Origin: JAPUDQ01 sp964552765
GTDB taxonomy: Bacteria; Patescibacteriota; Saccharimonadia; Saccharimonadales; Saccharimonadaceae
Assembly: GCA_964552765.1 (NCBI GenBank)
Contig: CAZKIA010000002.1
Coordinates: 1-50,974, forward strand
Direction: 5' to 3'
Length of the DNA: 50,974 nucleotides
Position 1 is the stretch's first letter; each line of letters opens with the position of its first letter. A program made the position numbers and the translations under genes. The notes under the pieces were generated by a model. It was given only the letters and a program-made list of their open reading frames with translations, made no database searches and was not told the DNA's origin. This document shows positions 1 through 7,919 of the stretch, one piece after another.

Positions 1-17
1 TTTTGACATCTGTACCC

Positions 18-55
18 AGTATAAAAAACTAGCACTCAAATGTAAAGAGTGCTAG
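18..55 (-). promoter_or_regulatory. CIRCE operator overlapping a leftward promoter
   Basis: Positions 29-55 read CTAGCACTC-N9-GAGTGCTAG, the HrcA-binding CIRCE palindrome. On the minus strand a -35 TTTACA (41-46) and a -10 TATACT (18-23) are 17 bp apart. This is the same geometry as the dnaK promoter, with the -35 inside the operator spacer. The promoter therefore points left, out of the window, to an unseen heat-shock gene. It does not point to the SulP gene on its right. Confidence 0.85.
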
Positions 56-59
56 TCGC

Positions 60-89
60 TTGCTCCTCACAGAGTCTTGAGAGTACAAT
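60..89 (+). promoter_or_regulatory. Possible promoter of the SulP gene
   Basis: TTGCTC (60-65) and TACAAT (84-89) are 18 bp apart and would start RNA about 8 nt before the ATG at 105. No Shine-Dalgarno sequence is visible. The -35 is poor, so this is a tentative call. Confidence 0.35.
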
Positions 90-104
90 AGTACCGTAAG
101 CATT

Positions 105-2162
105 ATGAAAAAAATATCAACAACAAAAGTTATATCTCGTTATATTAAGCACTCATCAAAGTCTGATTTTATCGCAGCATTGGTCGTCACCGCCATTGCC
201 GTGCCAGAATCACTTGGTTTTGCGGCTATTGTTGGACTGCCACTAGAGACTGGGCTCTATACCGCACTGTTTGCTCCGATTGTGTTCGCGATCTTTGCCT
301 CATCACGACGTCTTATTGTCGGAGCAGACTCTGCCACGGCCGCCCTTGTGGCATCGGGTGCTGGTGTGCTGGCAGGAACGTATTCGCATAGTGAATCAAT
401 CGTACTGCTTGGTATCGCAACCGGTGCATTGCTATTGCTGCTATCAATCTTTCGTTTTGGGTTTTTGTCTGATCTGATATCGCGGCCAGTTCTCGTAGGA
501 TTCTTTTCTGGTATTGGTGTACAGCTCATGGTACATAAACTCCCTGAAATGCTTCGTGTCGAGTCGTCCGGCAGCACGCTGCACCAAATCCAAAGCTTTA
601 TCATGGGGTTGCCTTCGATGCACGTCTTATCACTTGTTATTGCCCTGATCGTTGTCGCCTGCAGTACGTTGCTCCCCAAGAAATATCCGCGAATCCTCAT
701 CGGTATCGTCGCGGCATCGGTTTTTTCGTCGATGATTAATGCCGAGTCGTTTGGCGTCAAACTTGTCGGCGTAATCCCGAGTGGTTTACCCTCATTATCG
801 CTGCCGCCTCTGTCGATTGAGGCGCTTTTCCTGCTCATTCCGACAGCCCTCTCTATCGCGCTTGTCATATTGGCCCAAAGTTCAGCTGTCATACGCTCTC
901 AAGCCGCCGACCATGATGAGCCAGTTGATATTAATCGTGATTTGCTAGCACTGGGTGCCGCCAATACCGTGTCCGCCCTGACGCATGGTTTTGCCCTCAA
1001 CGGTAGCCCGCCGCGCTCTATGGCAGCCGAGCACTCAGGCGGCAAGACGAAGATGGTCAATGTATTTATGAGCGTACTAATCGGCCTATTGCTACTATTT
1101 GGTACTAATTTGTTTAAATATATTCCCGCACCAGCGCTTGCGGCAGTAGTGTTTGTAATCGGGCTTCACCTCATTCGTATCGGTGAACTGCGTCGCATTG
1201 GAGCAACGCACCAAAATGAATTTGTCATTGCAATGATCGCATTGCTAGGCGTAGCATTATTTGGCGTACGACAGGGCGTACTGATAGCAGTGATCATATC
1301 GCTGATGGAGCGACTGCGACGACAATACCATCCAAAGGATGAAGTGCTTCTACGCGACGATACATTATCAGAATGGGGCCAGCAACGGATTGATCCGCAT
1401 CATCGCTACACATCACGTCCGCCAGGATTACTAGTATATGCGTATGATGGACCATTGTTTTTCGACAATGTCGAATACTTTATTGAACGCGTCAATGCTG
1501 CGATCAAGGAAGCTCGTGAACCGGTTGATACACTTATCATCGATGCTGGCGCGATTGATGCTATCGACTACACGGCAGTCGATGGTATCACACGACTTCA
1601 TACCCAATTGCATGCCAATGAGATACGTCTCGGTTTTGCGCATGTAACTCCAGCTCTGCGCAAACAGTTCGATGAATTCGGTATCGGTCAGCTCATCGGC
1701 GATGACATGATATTTTCAACACTCAATGCGGCAATTGTGAAGCACCCCAATGCTCGTCGCACGACAATCGATATGGTGAAACGACTCGAAGTTTCACCAA
1801 CCCAGTATGTCGTGATTGGCGGTGGTGTTATGGAGACCTTGGGCCTGCGAGATGCGCATGATGTCGATATGGTCGTCAGTGAGCAACTTTATAAAACCTA
1901 TCATGATAAAAAACAATGGAAAGAATTTGTGCATGATGACGGCAAACGAGTGCTTTCACGCAACGGCTACCATATGATGATGACCTGGATGGGTCGCGAT
2001 CTGAAGCGACTACAAAAAGATGCCTTCACAAAAGATGGCGTGGTATTTATGAGTGTTGATCAGCTTATTGCCTGCAAGAAACGTCTAGGGCGCAACAAAG
2101 ACAAAGAAGACCTCGAGCTACTCAAAAAATATCTCGATAGTCGTACCGAATCCGACCAGTAA
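105..2162 (+). CDS. SulP-family anion permease with STAS and C-terminal nucleotidyltransferase-like domain
   Basis: The protein has 685 residues. Residues about 20-400 form the hydrophobic multi-span SulP core, a family that moves sulfate, bicarbonate and other anions across the membrane. Residues about 438-548 form a cytoplasmic STAS domain with the IDAGAIDAIDYTAVDGI segment, which matches the conserved phosphorylatable loop. The tail (about 555-685) is not usual for SulP. It contains IGGGVMETLGLRDAHDVDM (571-589), which fits the nucleotidyltransferase-fold pattern hG[GS]-x(9-13)-DhDh, with Asp586 and Asp588 as candidate metal ligands. The substrate cannot be told from sequence. The ATG at 105 has no Shine-Dalgarno sequence. 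The FKBP gene follows 17 bp downstream on the same strand but has its own -10-like box. The SulP/STAS call is secure; the nucleotidyltransferase call is motif-based. Confidence 0.9.
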   Translation: MKKISTTKVISRYIKHSSKSDFIAALVVTAIAVPESLGFAAIVGLPLETGLYTALFAPIVFAIFASSRRLIVGADSATAALVASGAGVLAGTYSHSESIVLLGIATGALLLLLSIFRFGFLSDLISRPVLVGFFSGIGVQLMVHKLPEMLRVESSGSTLHQIQSFIMGLPSMHVLSLVIALIVVACSTLLPKKYPRILIGIVAASVFSSMINAESFGVKLVGVIPSGLPSLSLPPLSIEALFLLIPTALSIALVILAQSSAVIRSQAADHDEPVDINRDLLALGAANTVSALTHGFALNGSPPRSMAAEHSGGKTKMVNVFMSVLIGLLLLFGTNLFKYIPAPALAAVVFVIGLHLIRIGELRRIGATHQNEFVIAMIALLGVALFGVRQGVLIAVIISLMERLRRQYHPKDEVLLRDDTLSEWGQQRIDPHHRYTSRPPGLLVYAYDGPLFFDNVEYFIERVNAAIKEAREPVDTLIIDAGAIDAIDYTAVDGITRLHTQLHANEIRLGFAHVTPALRKQFDEFGIGQLIGDDMIFSTLNAAIVKHPNARRTTIDMVKRLEVSPTQYVVIGGGVMETLGLRDAHDVDMVVSEQLYKTYHDKKQWKEFVHDDGKRVLSRNGYHMMMTWMGRDLKRLQKDAFTKDGVVFMSVDQLIACKKRLGRNKDKEDLELLKKYLDSRTESDQ

Positions 2163-2179
2163 GACGTATACTAGTAGGT

Positions 2180-2551
2180 ATGAGATACGAAGGAACCAAA
2201 CTAGCGGACTTTGAACCCCGCGACAAAGTAAATGAACTCGAGATAATCGACAAAGAAATCGGCACAGGAGCCGAAGTCCAGCCGGGCGACACCGTGACCG
2301 CACATTACACGGGCGCACTGTGCAAAAATGGCATTATATTTCAATCATCACATGACTTTGGTGATGCTATTAGCTTTCCGCTCAGTGGCGTTATCGAAGG
2401 CTGGAGCCTCGGTGTACCGGGCATGAAAGTTGGTGGCTGGCGACGACTTGTCATACCGGCAGCACAAGCCTATGGCGCCTCTTCACCCTCACCAAATATA
2501 CCCGCAAATAGCGACTTGGTTTTCGATATTGAACTGATGGCAATCTCGTAA
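2180..2551 (+). CDS. FKBP-type peptidyl-prolyl cis-trans isomerase
   Basis: This 123-residue protein is a single FKBP domain without signal peptide or membrane segment, so a cytoplasmic folding catalyst acting on Xaa-Pro bonds is expected. Family landmarks are GDTVTAHYTGAL (36-47), GVIEGWSLGVPGMKVGG (about 70-86), the RRLVIPAAQAYG strand and the closing LVFDIELMAI. The acidic/aromatic pocket is only partly conserved: HDFGDAISFPLS replaces the usual FDSS..PFxFxLG pattern. A TATACT box (2167-2172) sits 7 nt before the ATG, so the message may be leaderless. A strong bidirectional terminator follows. Confidence 0.92.
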   Translation: MRYEGTKLADFEPRDKVNELEIIDKEIGTGAEVQPGDTVTAHYTGALCKNGIIFQSSHDFGDAISFPLSGVIEGWSLGVPGMKVGGWRRLVIPAAQAYGASSPSPNIPANSDLVFDIELMAIS

Positions 2552-2553
2552 AC

Positions 2554-2586
2554 AAAACATACCGTGATAACTCACGGTATGTTTTT
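2554..2586. terminator. Bidirectional intrinsic terminator between convergent genes
   Basis: AAAACATACCGTG and CACGGTATGTTTT form a perfect stem around the loop ATAACT. A T-run follows on the plus strand and an A-run precedes it, so the FKBP gene and the LysM gene can both end here. Confidence 0.9.
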
Positions 2587-2601
2587 GGGCTGAGAAAGCA
2601 G

Positions 2602-3102
2602 TTACTTGCAAAGATCAGTCTTTGGCAGTGCTTCAGCCGCACTCACGGCTGGCATCTGCAGCGATGCACCAACCGCAAGGTCATACTCGTTGAAGCCAGG
2701 CCAACCAGCATTTGCATTATATACTTTTGGCCACTGGTCATAACTACCATAGTAGTGTTCAGCGATACACCCGTACGTATCACCAGCTTTCACCGTATAA
2801 CTACCGGCAGCTTTTGCCGGAGCAGCTCCGGCAGCTGGTACTGCAGCATCAGTTTTTGGTGTATCAGATGATTGGGCTTGATCAGTCGATTTATTTTGAT
2901 CTGTCGGTTTTGCTTCATCAGTTTTGGCAGTGTCTTTTGATTCTTCAGTCTTTACGGCACTCGTACCGACATATGACTTGATAAGATCATTAGTAGGCTT
3001 GTCTCCTGGTGCAGCGAGGCCACTTACACCGACGATGAGCGGCAAGACAATTGTCGATCCAAGTGTAATCAAAGTAGTGCGAAATAGGTCTTTTTCAGTC
3101 AT
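2602..3102 (-). CDS. Membrane-anchored LysM-domain protein
   Basis: The product has 166 residues. An N-terminal hydrophobic stretch (about 8-30) is followed by a Lys/Thr/Asp/Gln-rich, low-complexity linker (about 35-98) and one LysM domain (101-151: SYTVKAGDTYGCIAEHYYGS at its start). LysM domains bind N-acetylglucosamine-containing polymers such as peptidoglycan, so a cell-wall-attached extracytoplasmic protein is inferred. The linker would let the domain reach through the wall. Cys112 and Cys165 could form a disulfide. An AAAGGA Shine-Dalgarno sequence precedes the ATG. The gene lies 4 bp downstream of the small membrane-protein gene, so the two are cotranscribed. No catalytic domain is present. 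Confidence 0.88.
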   Translation of the reverse strand: MTEKDLFRTTLITLGSTIVLPLIVGVSGLAAPGDKPTNDLIKSYVGTSAVKTEESKDTAKTDEAKPTDQNKSTDQAQSSDTPKTDAAVPAAGAAPAKAAGSYTVKAGDTYGCIAEHYYGSYDQWPKVYNANAGWPGFNEYDLAVGASLQMPAVSAAEALPKTDLCK

Positions 3103-3106
3103 GGCG

Positions 3107-3526
3107 TTATCCTTTCTTTCCCACAGTTTTTGCGTCTGGCTCGAGTACTGCCATCAGCACACCAAGACCACCCACAACAACCAGCAGCAGCACTGTTGCC
3201 ATCCAGTCACCTGCCAATACTACCTTAAACATATCACCGAGGTCACGCCATGCTACTGTAGTGCTCGACCCTGCGATCATCATGGCAATATACCCTAGGA
3301 CGCGTGCAGCTATACCTGCGAGCAGTCCTGCAATGATACCGCGCTCGGCCTGTACTTGATTGGTTGCTCGTCTCTCAACTTGGTTGGCGACATATAGCCC
3401 CCATGCCGTTACGATGAGGCCAAAAATCCCCCACCATGGTGTGTTATAAAAAGCACTCAGCCACGCGCCTGAAAACAATGGCACGCCAGCCAGTAGCCCC
3501 ACCCACTGGTAACGTCTAAGCTCCAT
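3107..3526 (-). CDS. Small multi-span membrane protein, unknown function
   Basis: I chose the ATG at 3526 because AAGGAGGAG lies just upstream (3531-3539); a longer in-frame reading to 3574 lacks such a signal. The 139-residue product has four hydrophobic segments (about 8-25, 31-47, 65-84 and 105-127) and short charged loops. I do not recognise a family. It is the first gene of a two-gene operon with the LysM protein, with a 4 bp gap, which suggests a shared envelope role. That is inference from position only. Confidence 0.7.
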   Translation of the reverse strand: MELRRYQWVGLLAGVPLFSGAWLSAFYNTPWWGIFGLIVTAWGLYVANQVERRATNQVQAERGIIAGLLAGIAARVLGYIAMMIAGSSTTVAWRDLGDMFKVVLAGDWMATVLLLVVVGGLGVLMAVLEPDAKTVGKKG

Positions 3527-3591
3527 AGACTCCTCCTTATATTGGTTGATTCTATTTAGCCATACTCTCAGCAAAAAGTAAAGCTATGCGA

Positions 3592-5226
3592 CTATGGAGC
3601 AGGAATTGGGTTACCGTTAGCGTCTTTGACATCCCATTCAACTATCGCACCAGGCGCACCTTGATAACTAATCACGCCATACTGCCCCGGGCTTGAGACA
3701 GTAACATTGCGAAAACGAATGTTTGTTACCGGTGCACCTGAGCTTCCATCCCCCCGGACATATATCGTGTATCCTCCGCCCGATAATACTGTGTCCTCGA
3801 TAAGCACTTCATTTACTGAGCCATATTCATTAGTAATATTCACTGCTGCTGTTTGAGGAATGGTGTTGTTAATCTCTGAATTACGTATTGTGATATTCTC
3901 CCCGCCATATATCTCAATACCGTCATTATGTGAATTCGGTGTTAGGGCCAAATTGTCTATACATGTATTCTCGATAAGACCGTCCGTACCCGCAGCAATC
4001 CCATCATGTACTCCAGATATGTGTACATTCTGAATATGAGTATTGTCGTGCATAACAATGCCTTTTAGTAAACTGTTGTCCGTCGCACCACTGGCTGCTA
4101 TCGTTGCATTTTTAATCGTGAGATTCGCACCAGGATTACGCGCATCAGTGCGAACTGGGTAGTAACCACTGCCGGGTGATACATAGAAATTCTGTAACGT
4201 CACATCGTCTGATTCGACAAAAACTTCAGTAGGCAATGAGAAATTCTCATACGTTGCGCCTGTAGCATTCAATATATCTCCAAAGCTAAAGTCTGACCTC
4301 CACTTCGCAGGATACATATCCTTAAACTCAGGCAATGCAGAGCTATCACCTTGATATCCTGCAACGCCACATACTTGTGGAAGATTGAACTGGAATACCT
4401 TACCCTGGGATGCTCCCGCTCTTGTCAGCAAGCGCCCTCCTTCGATAGCCCCGGCCAGATCAGGCTCAATCGATGGTGGTGAAGTACTAGCAAAAACAGT
4501 AGTAGCCGGCATCAGCGCTACTATTCCCCCGATGACGAACAGTGTAGAACTAAATCGTCGCGCTCCTCGCCTGTAGCGCAATAATAGTACCGCAGACCCT
4601 AACATTATTATTGCTATTCCAGCATAAATAATCTGTATCGTATTAACTCCCGTTTTCGCAAGATACGATCCTCCCTGGGCAGCAGCATTCGCACTATTTT
4701 CCGCATTGGGGCTTGAGGATGTAGAGGGAGAAGTCGTCGACGAGGCCACTATACAGTTATCACCAGTTCCTGTTGGCGTGCAACCATCCGCGATAAAGAG
4801 AACACGGTCAACCTCAAGCAGCTGCGTACCTGCAGTAAGAACAATTTGATGCTGGCCAGCTGTTAACGTAAGGTTGATCTTGTTTGTCGTAACGCCATCT
4901 TGGTAGTCTACCCAAGTAAATGCATTTGGAGTAAGGGCGCTTTGTCCGACCGTAATACAATTACCGTTTGTATAAAGCACGTAACTCACAGGTTGACTTG
5001 AAGGCGTACTGAGCCTACTCCATATCGTATATGCCCCATCTTGAGGGATCGTAACGGTCTGAACAATACGACCAGTTTTAGTTGACGGCTCACTAGCACA
5101 CGACGCCGCAGATACTGTTGCGCTAGTGGCGCCGAGAAGTAGTACGACAAATGAACTAATAGTGATGACAAGAGAACGTGCAATAAATTTACGAATCATA
5201 TGTTGTTGAACTTTTTGTTTTTTCAC
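3592..5226 (-). CDS. Surface protein: signal peptide, carbohydrate-binding-like domain, LAKTG/TM hairpin, parallel beta-helix
   Basis: The 544-residue product begins with GTG at 5226, supported by GGAG 8 nt upstream. Residues 1-41 are a signal peptide. Residues 42-150 look like a small beta-sandwich (carbohydrate-binding-like). A Ser/Thr/Asn linker leads to LAKTG (189-193), a hydrophobic segment (197-216) and RYRRGARR. This arrangement resembles a Gram-positive sorting signal but sits mid-protein. A second hydrophobic segment ending in ATTVFAST (227-248) follows. Residues about 250-540 carry short Asn/Ile/Val-rich repeats (IKNATI, IENTCI, IRNSEI, IEDTVL, FRNVTV), typical of right-handed parallel beta-helix (pectate-lyase-like) folds. 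Both flanking domains would lie outside the membrane if the two segments form a hairpin. The substrate is unknown. It may be a fusion of two secreted-protein genes. Confidence 0.8.
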   Translation of the reverse strand: MKKQKVQQHMIRKFIARSLVITISSFVVLLLGATSATVSAASCASEPSTKTGRIVQTVTIPQDGAYTIWSRLSTPSSQPVSYVLYTNGNCITVGQSALTPNAFTWVDYQDGVTTNKINLTLTAGQHQIVLTAGTQLLEVDRVLFIADGCTPTGTGDNCIVASSTTSPSTSSSPNAENSANAAAQGGSYLAKTGVNTIQIIYAGIAIIMLGSAVLLLRYRRGARRFSSTLFVIGGIVALMPATTVFASTSPPSIEPDLAGAIEGGRLLTRAGASQGKVFQFNLPQVCGVAGYQGDSSALPEFKDMYPAKWRSDFSFGDILNATGATYENFSLPTEVFVESDDVTLQNFYVSPGSGYYPVRTDARNPGANLTIKNATIAASGATDNSLLKGIVMHDNTHIQNVHISGVHDGIAAGTDGLIENTCIDNLALTPNSHNDGIEIYGGENITIRNSEINNTIPQTAAVNITNEYGSVNEVLIEDTVLSGGGYTIYVRGDGSSGAPVTNIRFRNVTVSSPGQYGVISYQGAPGAIVEWDVKDANGNPIPAP

Positions 5227-5239
5227 CGCTTTGCTCCAC

Positions 5240-5291
5240 TTAACTATAGCATATCTGTGTTAACTATAAGCATAAAAATTTATGATGTCAA
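5240..5291 (-). promoter_or_regulatory. Consensus promoter with paired 9-bp direct repeats
   Basis: On the minus strand TTGACA (5286-5291) and TATAGT (5263-5268) are 17 bp apart, serving the surface-protein gene. The sequence TTAACTATA occurs at 5240-5248 and again at 5260-5268, exactly 20 bp apart (about two helical turns). The second copy covers the -10 box. This suggests an operator for a dimeric regulator. Confidence 0.7.
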
Positions 5292-5307
5292 TAATATTTT
5301 TGAAAAG

Positions 5308-5343
5308 TTAATTCCTGCCTACTCATGAGTAGGCAGGAATTAA
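5308..5343. terminator. Perfect 36-bp palindrome downstream of dnaK
   Basis: TTAATTCCTGCCTACTCA is followed directly by its exact reverse complement. As RNA it gives a stem of at least 15 bp with a tiny loop. It lies 22 bp past the dnaK stop and is followed on the minus strand by TTAACTTTTC, a weak U-tract. It most likely ends dnaK transcription. The CCTGCCT...AGGCAGG core also resembles short dispersed palindromes. Confidence 0.7.
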
Positions 5344-5365
5344 TGAGATACACCTGGATCAGTTG

Positions 5366-7270
5366 TTACTTTTCGTCTACAACTTCGCCTTCAACCGGCT
5401 GGTCTTTGTCGGACTTTTTGCCTTCGGCTTTTTGCTTACCACTTTCAGCTGGCTGCTCTTCGTCTTTCGAGGCAGCTTCATACATCTTGGCACCGATTGG
5501 CATAATCGCATCGTTGAGGGCTTTGAGGGCAGCTTCAATTTCGTCTTTGTCGTCGCTATCTTTTTTGCCTTCGGCAGCTTTCACCGCATCTTCGATAACT
5601 TTTTTATCATCGTCGCTGATCTTTTCTTTGTACTCATCGGGCATTTTCTTGGCCTGATAGATGGCGTTTTCGAGCTGGTTTTTCATATCGATCACTTCGC
5701 GCTTTTTCTTATCATCATCGGCGTGAAGTTCGGCTTCTTTCTGTGCCTTTTCGATGTCATCTTTGCTCATGTTGCCAGAGTTTTGGATAGTGATTGATTG
5801 CTCTTTACCGGTGCCTTTGTCTTTGGCGGTGACATTTAATATACCGTTGGCGTCGAGGTTAAATGTTACTTCAATCTGTGGTACACCCCGCGGTGCTGGC
5901 GCAATACCATCGAGCACAAACTTACCAAGAGATTTGTTGTCATTGGCAAATTCTCGCTCACCCTGGAGTACATGTATCTCAACCTGGGGTTGATTATCGG
6001 CAGCGGTGCTAAATGTCTCACTCTTACTCGTCGGAATAGTTGTATTGCGCTCAATCAGTTTTGTCGTCACACCACCCATGGTTTCAATACCGAGGCTCAG
6101 TGGCGTTACATCGAGCAGCAGTACGTCCTTGACGTCACCCGCTAGCACTCCACCTTGAATTGCGGCACCGATCGCTACAACTTCATCAGGGTTGACTCCC
6201 TGCATCGGGTCTTTGCCAAAGATTTGTTTTACCTTTTCGACAACGGCAGGCATACGAGTCATGCCACCTACTAGCACAATGTTGTCGATATCCTTGGCCG
6301 TCAATTTAGCATCTTTGAGAGCTTTTTCGACCGGGATAGCTGTTTTATCAACAAGGTCTTTTACCAGGTCTTCAAGCTTAGCGCGAGTTAGTGTGTACTC
6401 AAAGTGCTTTGGGCCATCGGCATCGGCCGTAATAAACGGCAGATTAATCTCAACTTGTGGCGTACTCGACAATTCCTTCTTGGCTTTTTCGGCTTCGTCT
6501 TTGAGGCGCTGCATTGCGGCGTTGTCACCCTTGAGGTCAATACCTTCGGTTTTCTTAAACTCATCGAGGAAGTGGTTAACGATACGGTTGTCAAAGTCCT
6601 CACCACCCAGGTGCGTGTCACCATTGGTCGACTTTACTTCAAATACCCCATCGCCAAGCTCAAGGACTGACACATCAAAGGTACCACCACCAAGGTCGAA
6701 GACAACAATCTTTTCTTCTTTGCCTTGGTCAAGCCCATAGGCAAGTGCGGCTGCAGTTGGCTCATTGATGATGCGCTTGACTTCAAGTCCGGCAATCTTG
6801 CCAGCGTCCTTGGTTGCTTGACGCTGGCTATCGTCAAAGTAGGCCGGTACCGTGATCACTGCTTCGGTCACCGGCTCGCCGAGGTGCTTTTCGGCATCGG
6901 CTTTGAGCTTGCTGAGTGTCATTGCACTGATCTCTTCGGGAGTATAATCCTTGTCAGCCATCTTAACCGCAACACCATTGCCTTTTTTAACGATCTCGAA
7001 CGGCAGTATGTCGTGATCTTTTTGGATCTCTTTGTCGCTAAACTTACGACCGATAAGACGTTTGACGCCATAGATAGTATTCTTGGCATTTGTCACGCGC
7101 TGACGTTGCGCCAGTTGCCCAACGATACGCTCGCCTTTTTTGGTCACTGCTACAACGCTTGGTGTGGTGCGGTTGCCTTCGGCATTTGCAATTACTTCAG
7201 GCTTGCCGGCTACCATATATGCCATCGCGCTGTTTGTGGTACCGAGGTCGATTCCGATAATTTTACCCAT
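5366..7270 (-). CDS. dnaK: Molecular chaperone DnaK (Hsp70)
   Basis: This 634-residue protein is full length for DnaK. The ATPase domain shows GIDLGTTNS (6-14), the FDLGGGTFD phosphate loop (191-199) and LVGGMTRMP (333-341). The linker DVLLLDVTP (382-390) leads to the substrate-binding domain, and the C-terminal tail is acidic and ends in VEGEVVDEK. It refolds client proteins through ATP cycles with GrpE (encoded upstream) and a J-protein; no dnaJ is in the window. The ATG at 7270 has AAGGAGAG 5 nt upstream. Transcription starts from its own CIRCE-controlled promoter, separate from hrcA-grpE, with a second CIRCE in the 5' leader. Confidence 0.99.
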   Translation of the reverse strand: MGKIIGIDLGTTNSAMAYMVAGKPEVIANAEGNRTTPSVVAVTKKGERIVGQLAQRQRVTNAKNTIYGVKRLIGRKFSDKEIQKDHDILPFEIVKKGNGVAVKMADKDYTPEEISAMTLSKLKADAEKHLGEPVTEAVITVPAYFDDSQRQATKDAGKIAGLEVKRIINEPTAAALAYGLDQGKEEKIVVFDLGGGTFDVSVLELGDGVFEVKSTNGDTHLGGEDFDNRIVNHFLDEFKKTEGIDLKGDNAAMQRLKDEAEKAKKELSSTPQVEINLPFITADADGPKHFEYTLTRAKLEDLVKDLVDKTAIPVEKALKDAKLTAKDIDNIVLVGGMTRMPAVVEKVKQIFGKDPMQGVNPDEVVAIGAAIQGGVLAGDVKDVLLLDVTPLSLGIETMGGVTTKLIERNTTIPTSKSETFSTAADNQPQVEIHVLQGEREFANDNKSLGKFVLDGIAPAPRGVPQIEVTFNLDANGILNVTAKDKGTGKEQSITIQNSGNMSKDDIEKAQKEAELHADDDKKKREVIDMKNQLENAIYQAKKMPDEYKEKISDDDKKVIEDAVKAAEGKKDSDDKDEIEAALKALNDAIMPIGAKMYEAASKDEEQPAESGKQKAEGKKSDKDQPVEGEVVDEK

Positions 7271-7318
7271 ATAACTCTCCTTTTATTGATTCATTACTAG
7301 TGAATAGTTGCTAATGTA

Positions 7319-7345
7319 TTAGCACTCCTCGCAGCACAGTGCTAA
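7319..7345 (-). promoter_or_regulatory. CIRCE element in the dnaK leader
   Basis: The site reads TTAGCACTC-N9-CAGTGCTAA, one base off the perfect palindrome. It lies between the dnaK start site and the ATG, so bound HrcA would act as a roadblock. Confidence 0.9.
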
Positions 7346-7356
7346 TTTGTACTCCC

Positions 7357-7394
7357 ATAATAGTAAACTAGCACTCACATGTCAAGAGTGCTAG
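7357..7394 (-). promoter_or_regulatory. dnaK promoter overlapping a second CIRCE element
   Basis: CTAGCACTC-N9-GAGTGCTAG (7368-7394) contains the -35 TTGACA (7380-7385). The -10 TATTAT (7357-7362) is 17 bp away. HrcA bound here would cover the -35 box. Confidence 0.93.
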
Positions 7395-7422
7395 TTTCTC
7401 TGTAAATGGGTAATTTTCAGGA

Positions 7423-7887
7423 TTATTTTCGTGTAACTTTGACCATACTGTGGCGGATTGGTGTACCTTTATAGGTGTAGCCTGGCTGCAGTACGTCGGC
7501 GATCACTTCCTGCTCGCCTTCGGCTTCTTCATCAAACTGGATTGCTTCATGAAATTCAGGATCAAATGGCTTTCCAGCCTCGGCAGGGATTCTCTTTAGC
7601 TCCAGTCCGGCAAGTGTCGCGTCGAGCTGCTTCACGAGGCCCGCGACACCCTTTACCCACTGATGGTCGGCAATGTCAGCTGGAATATGCAACACAGCAC
7701 GCTCGATGGTATCGACGACAGGCAGCAACCGCAGTACTGTCCCGGCTTCACCTGCGTAGCGAGCTGATTGCTTCTCGGCATCGACACGCTTGCGATAATT
7801 TTCAAAATCGGCCCGTACCCGCTGTAAATCAGCCGTTAGTTCGCCTATCTGTTGCTCTAGTTCTTCTGTATTCTTGCGCTTTGCCAT
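7423..7887 (-). CDS. grpE: Nucleotide-exchange factor GrpE
   Basis: This 154-residue protein is short for GrpE (often 170-200) because the acidic N-terminal extension is trimmed. The coiled-coil region is clear (ELEQQIGELTADLQRVRADF near the start), followed by the conserved NYRKR and LLPVVDTIERA segments and the C-terminal beta domain ending in the hallmark GYTYKGTPIRHSMVKV. It releases ADP from DnaK. It lies 32 bp downstream of hrcA and is probably cotranscribed with it. The gene stops 28 bp before the dnaK CIRCE promoter, so read-through into dnaK is possible. Confidence 0.97.
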   Translation of the reverse strand: MAKRKNTEELEQQIGELTADLQRVRADFENYRKRVDAEKQSARYAGEAGTVLRLLPVVDTIERAVLHIPADIADHQWVKGVAGLVKQLDATLAGLELKRIPAEAGKPFDPEFHEAIQFDEEAEGEQEVIADVLQPGYTYKGTPIRHSMVKVTRK

Positions 7888-7919
7888 TTACTACCTACTA
7901 TTTACTCGTTACAAAATTT

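Noticed and set aside
3..25. TTGACA (3-8) with TATAAA (20-25) as a promoter for SulP
   Set aside because: The spacing is only 11 bp. The -10-like bases are explained better as the minus-strand TATACT of the CIRCE promoter.
2602..3102. LysM protein as a cell-wall hydrolase
   Set aside because: Apart from LysM there is no catalytic domain in the 166 residues.
6192..6740. Long plus-strand frame inside dnaK
   Set aside because: It lies opposite a highly conserved gene, is Ser/Arg-rich with no signals, and is a shadow frame.
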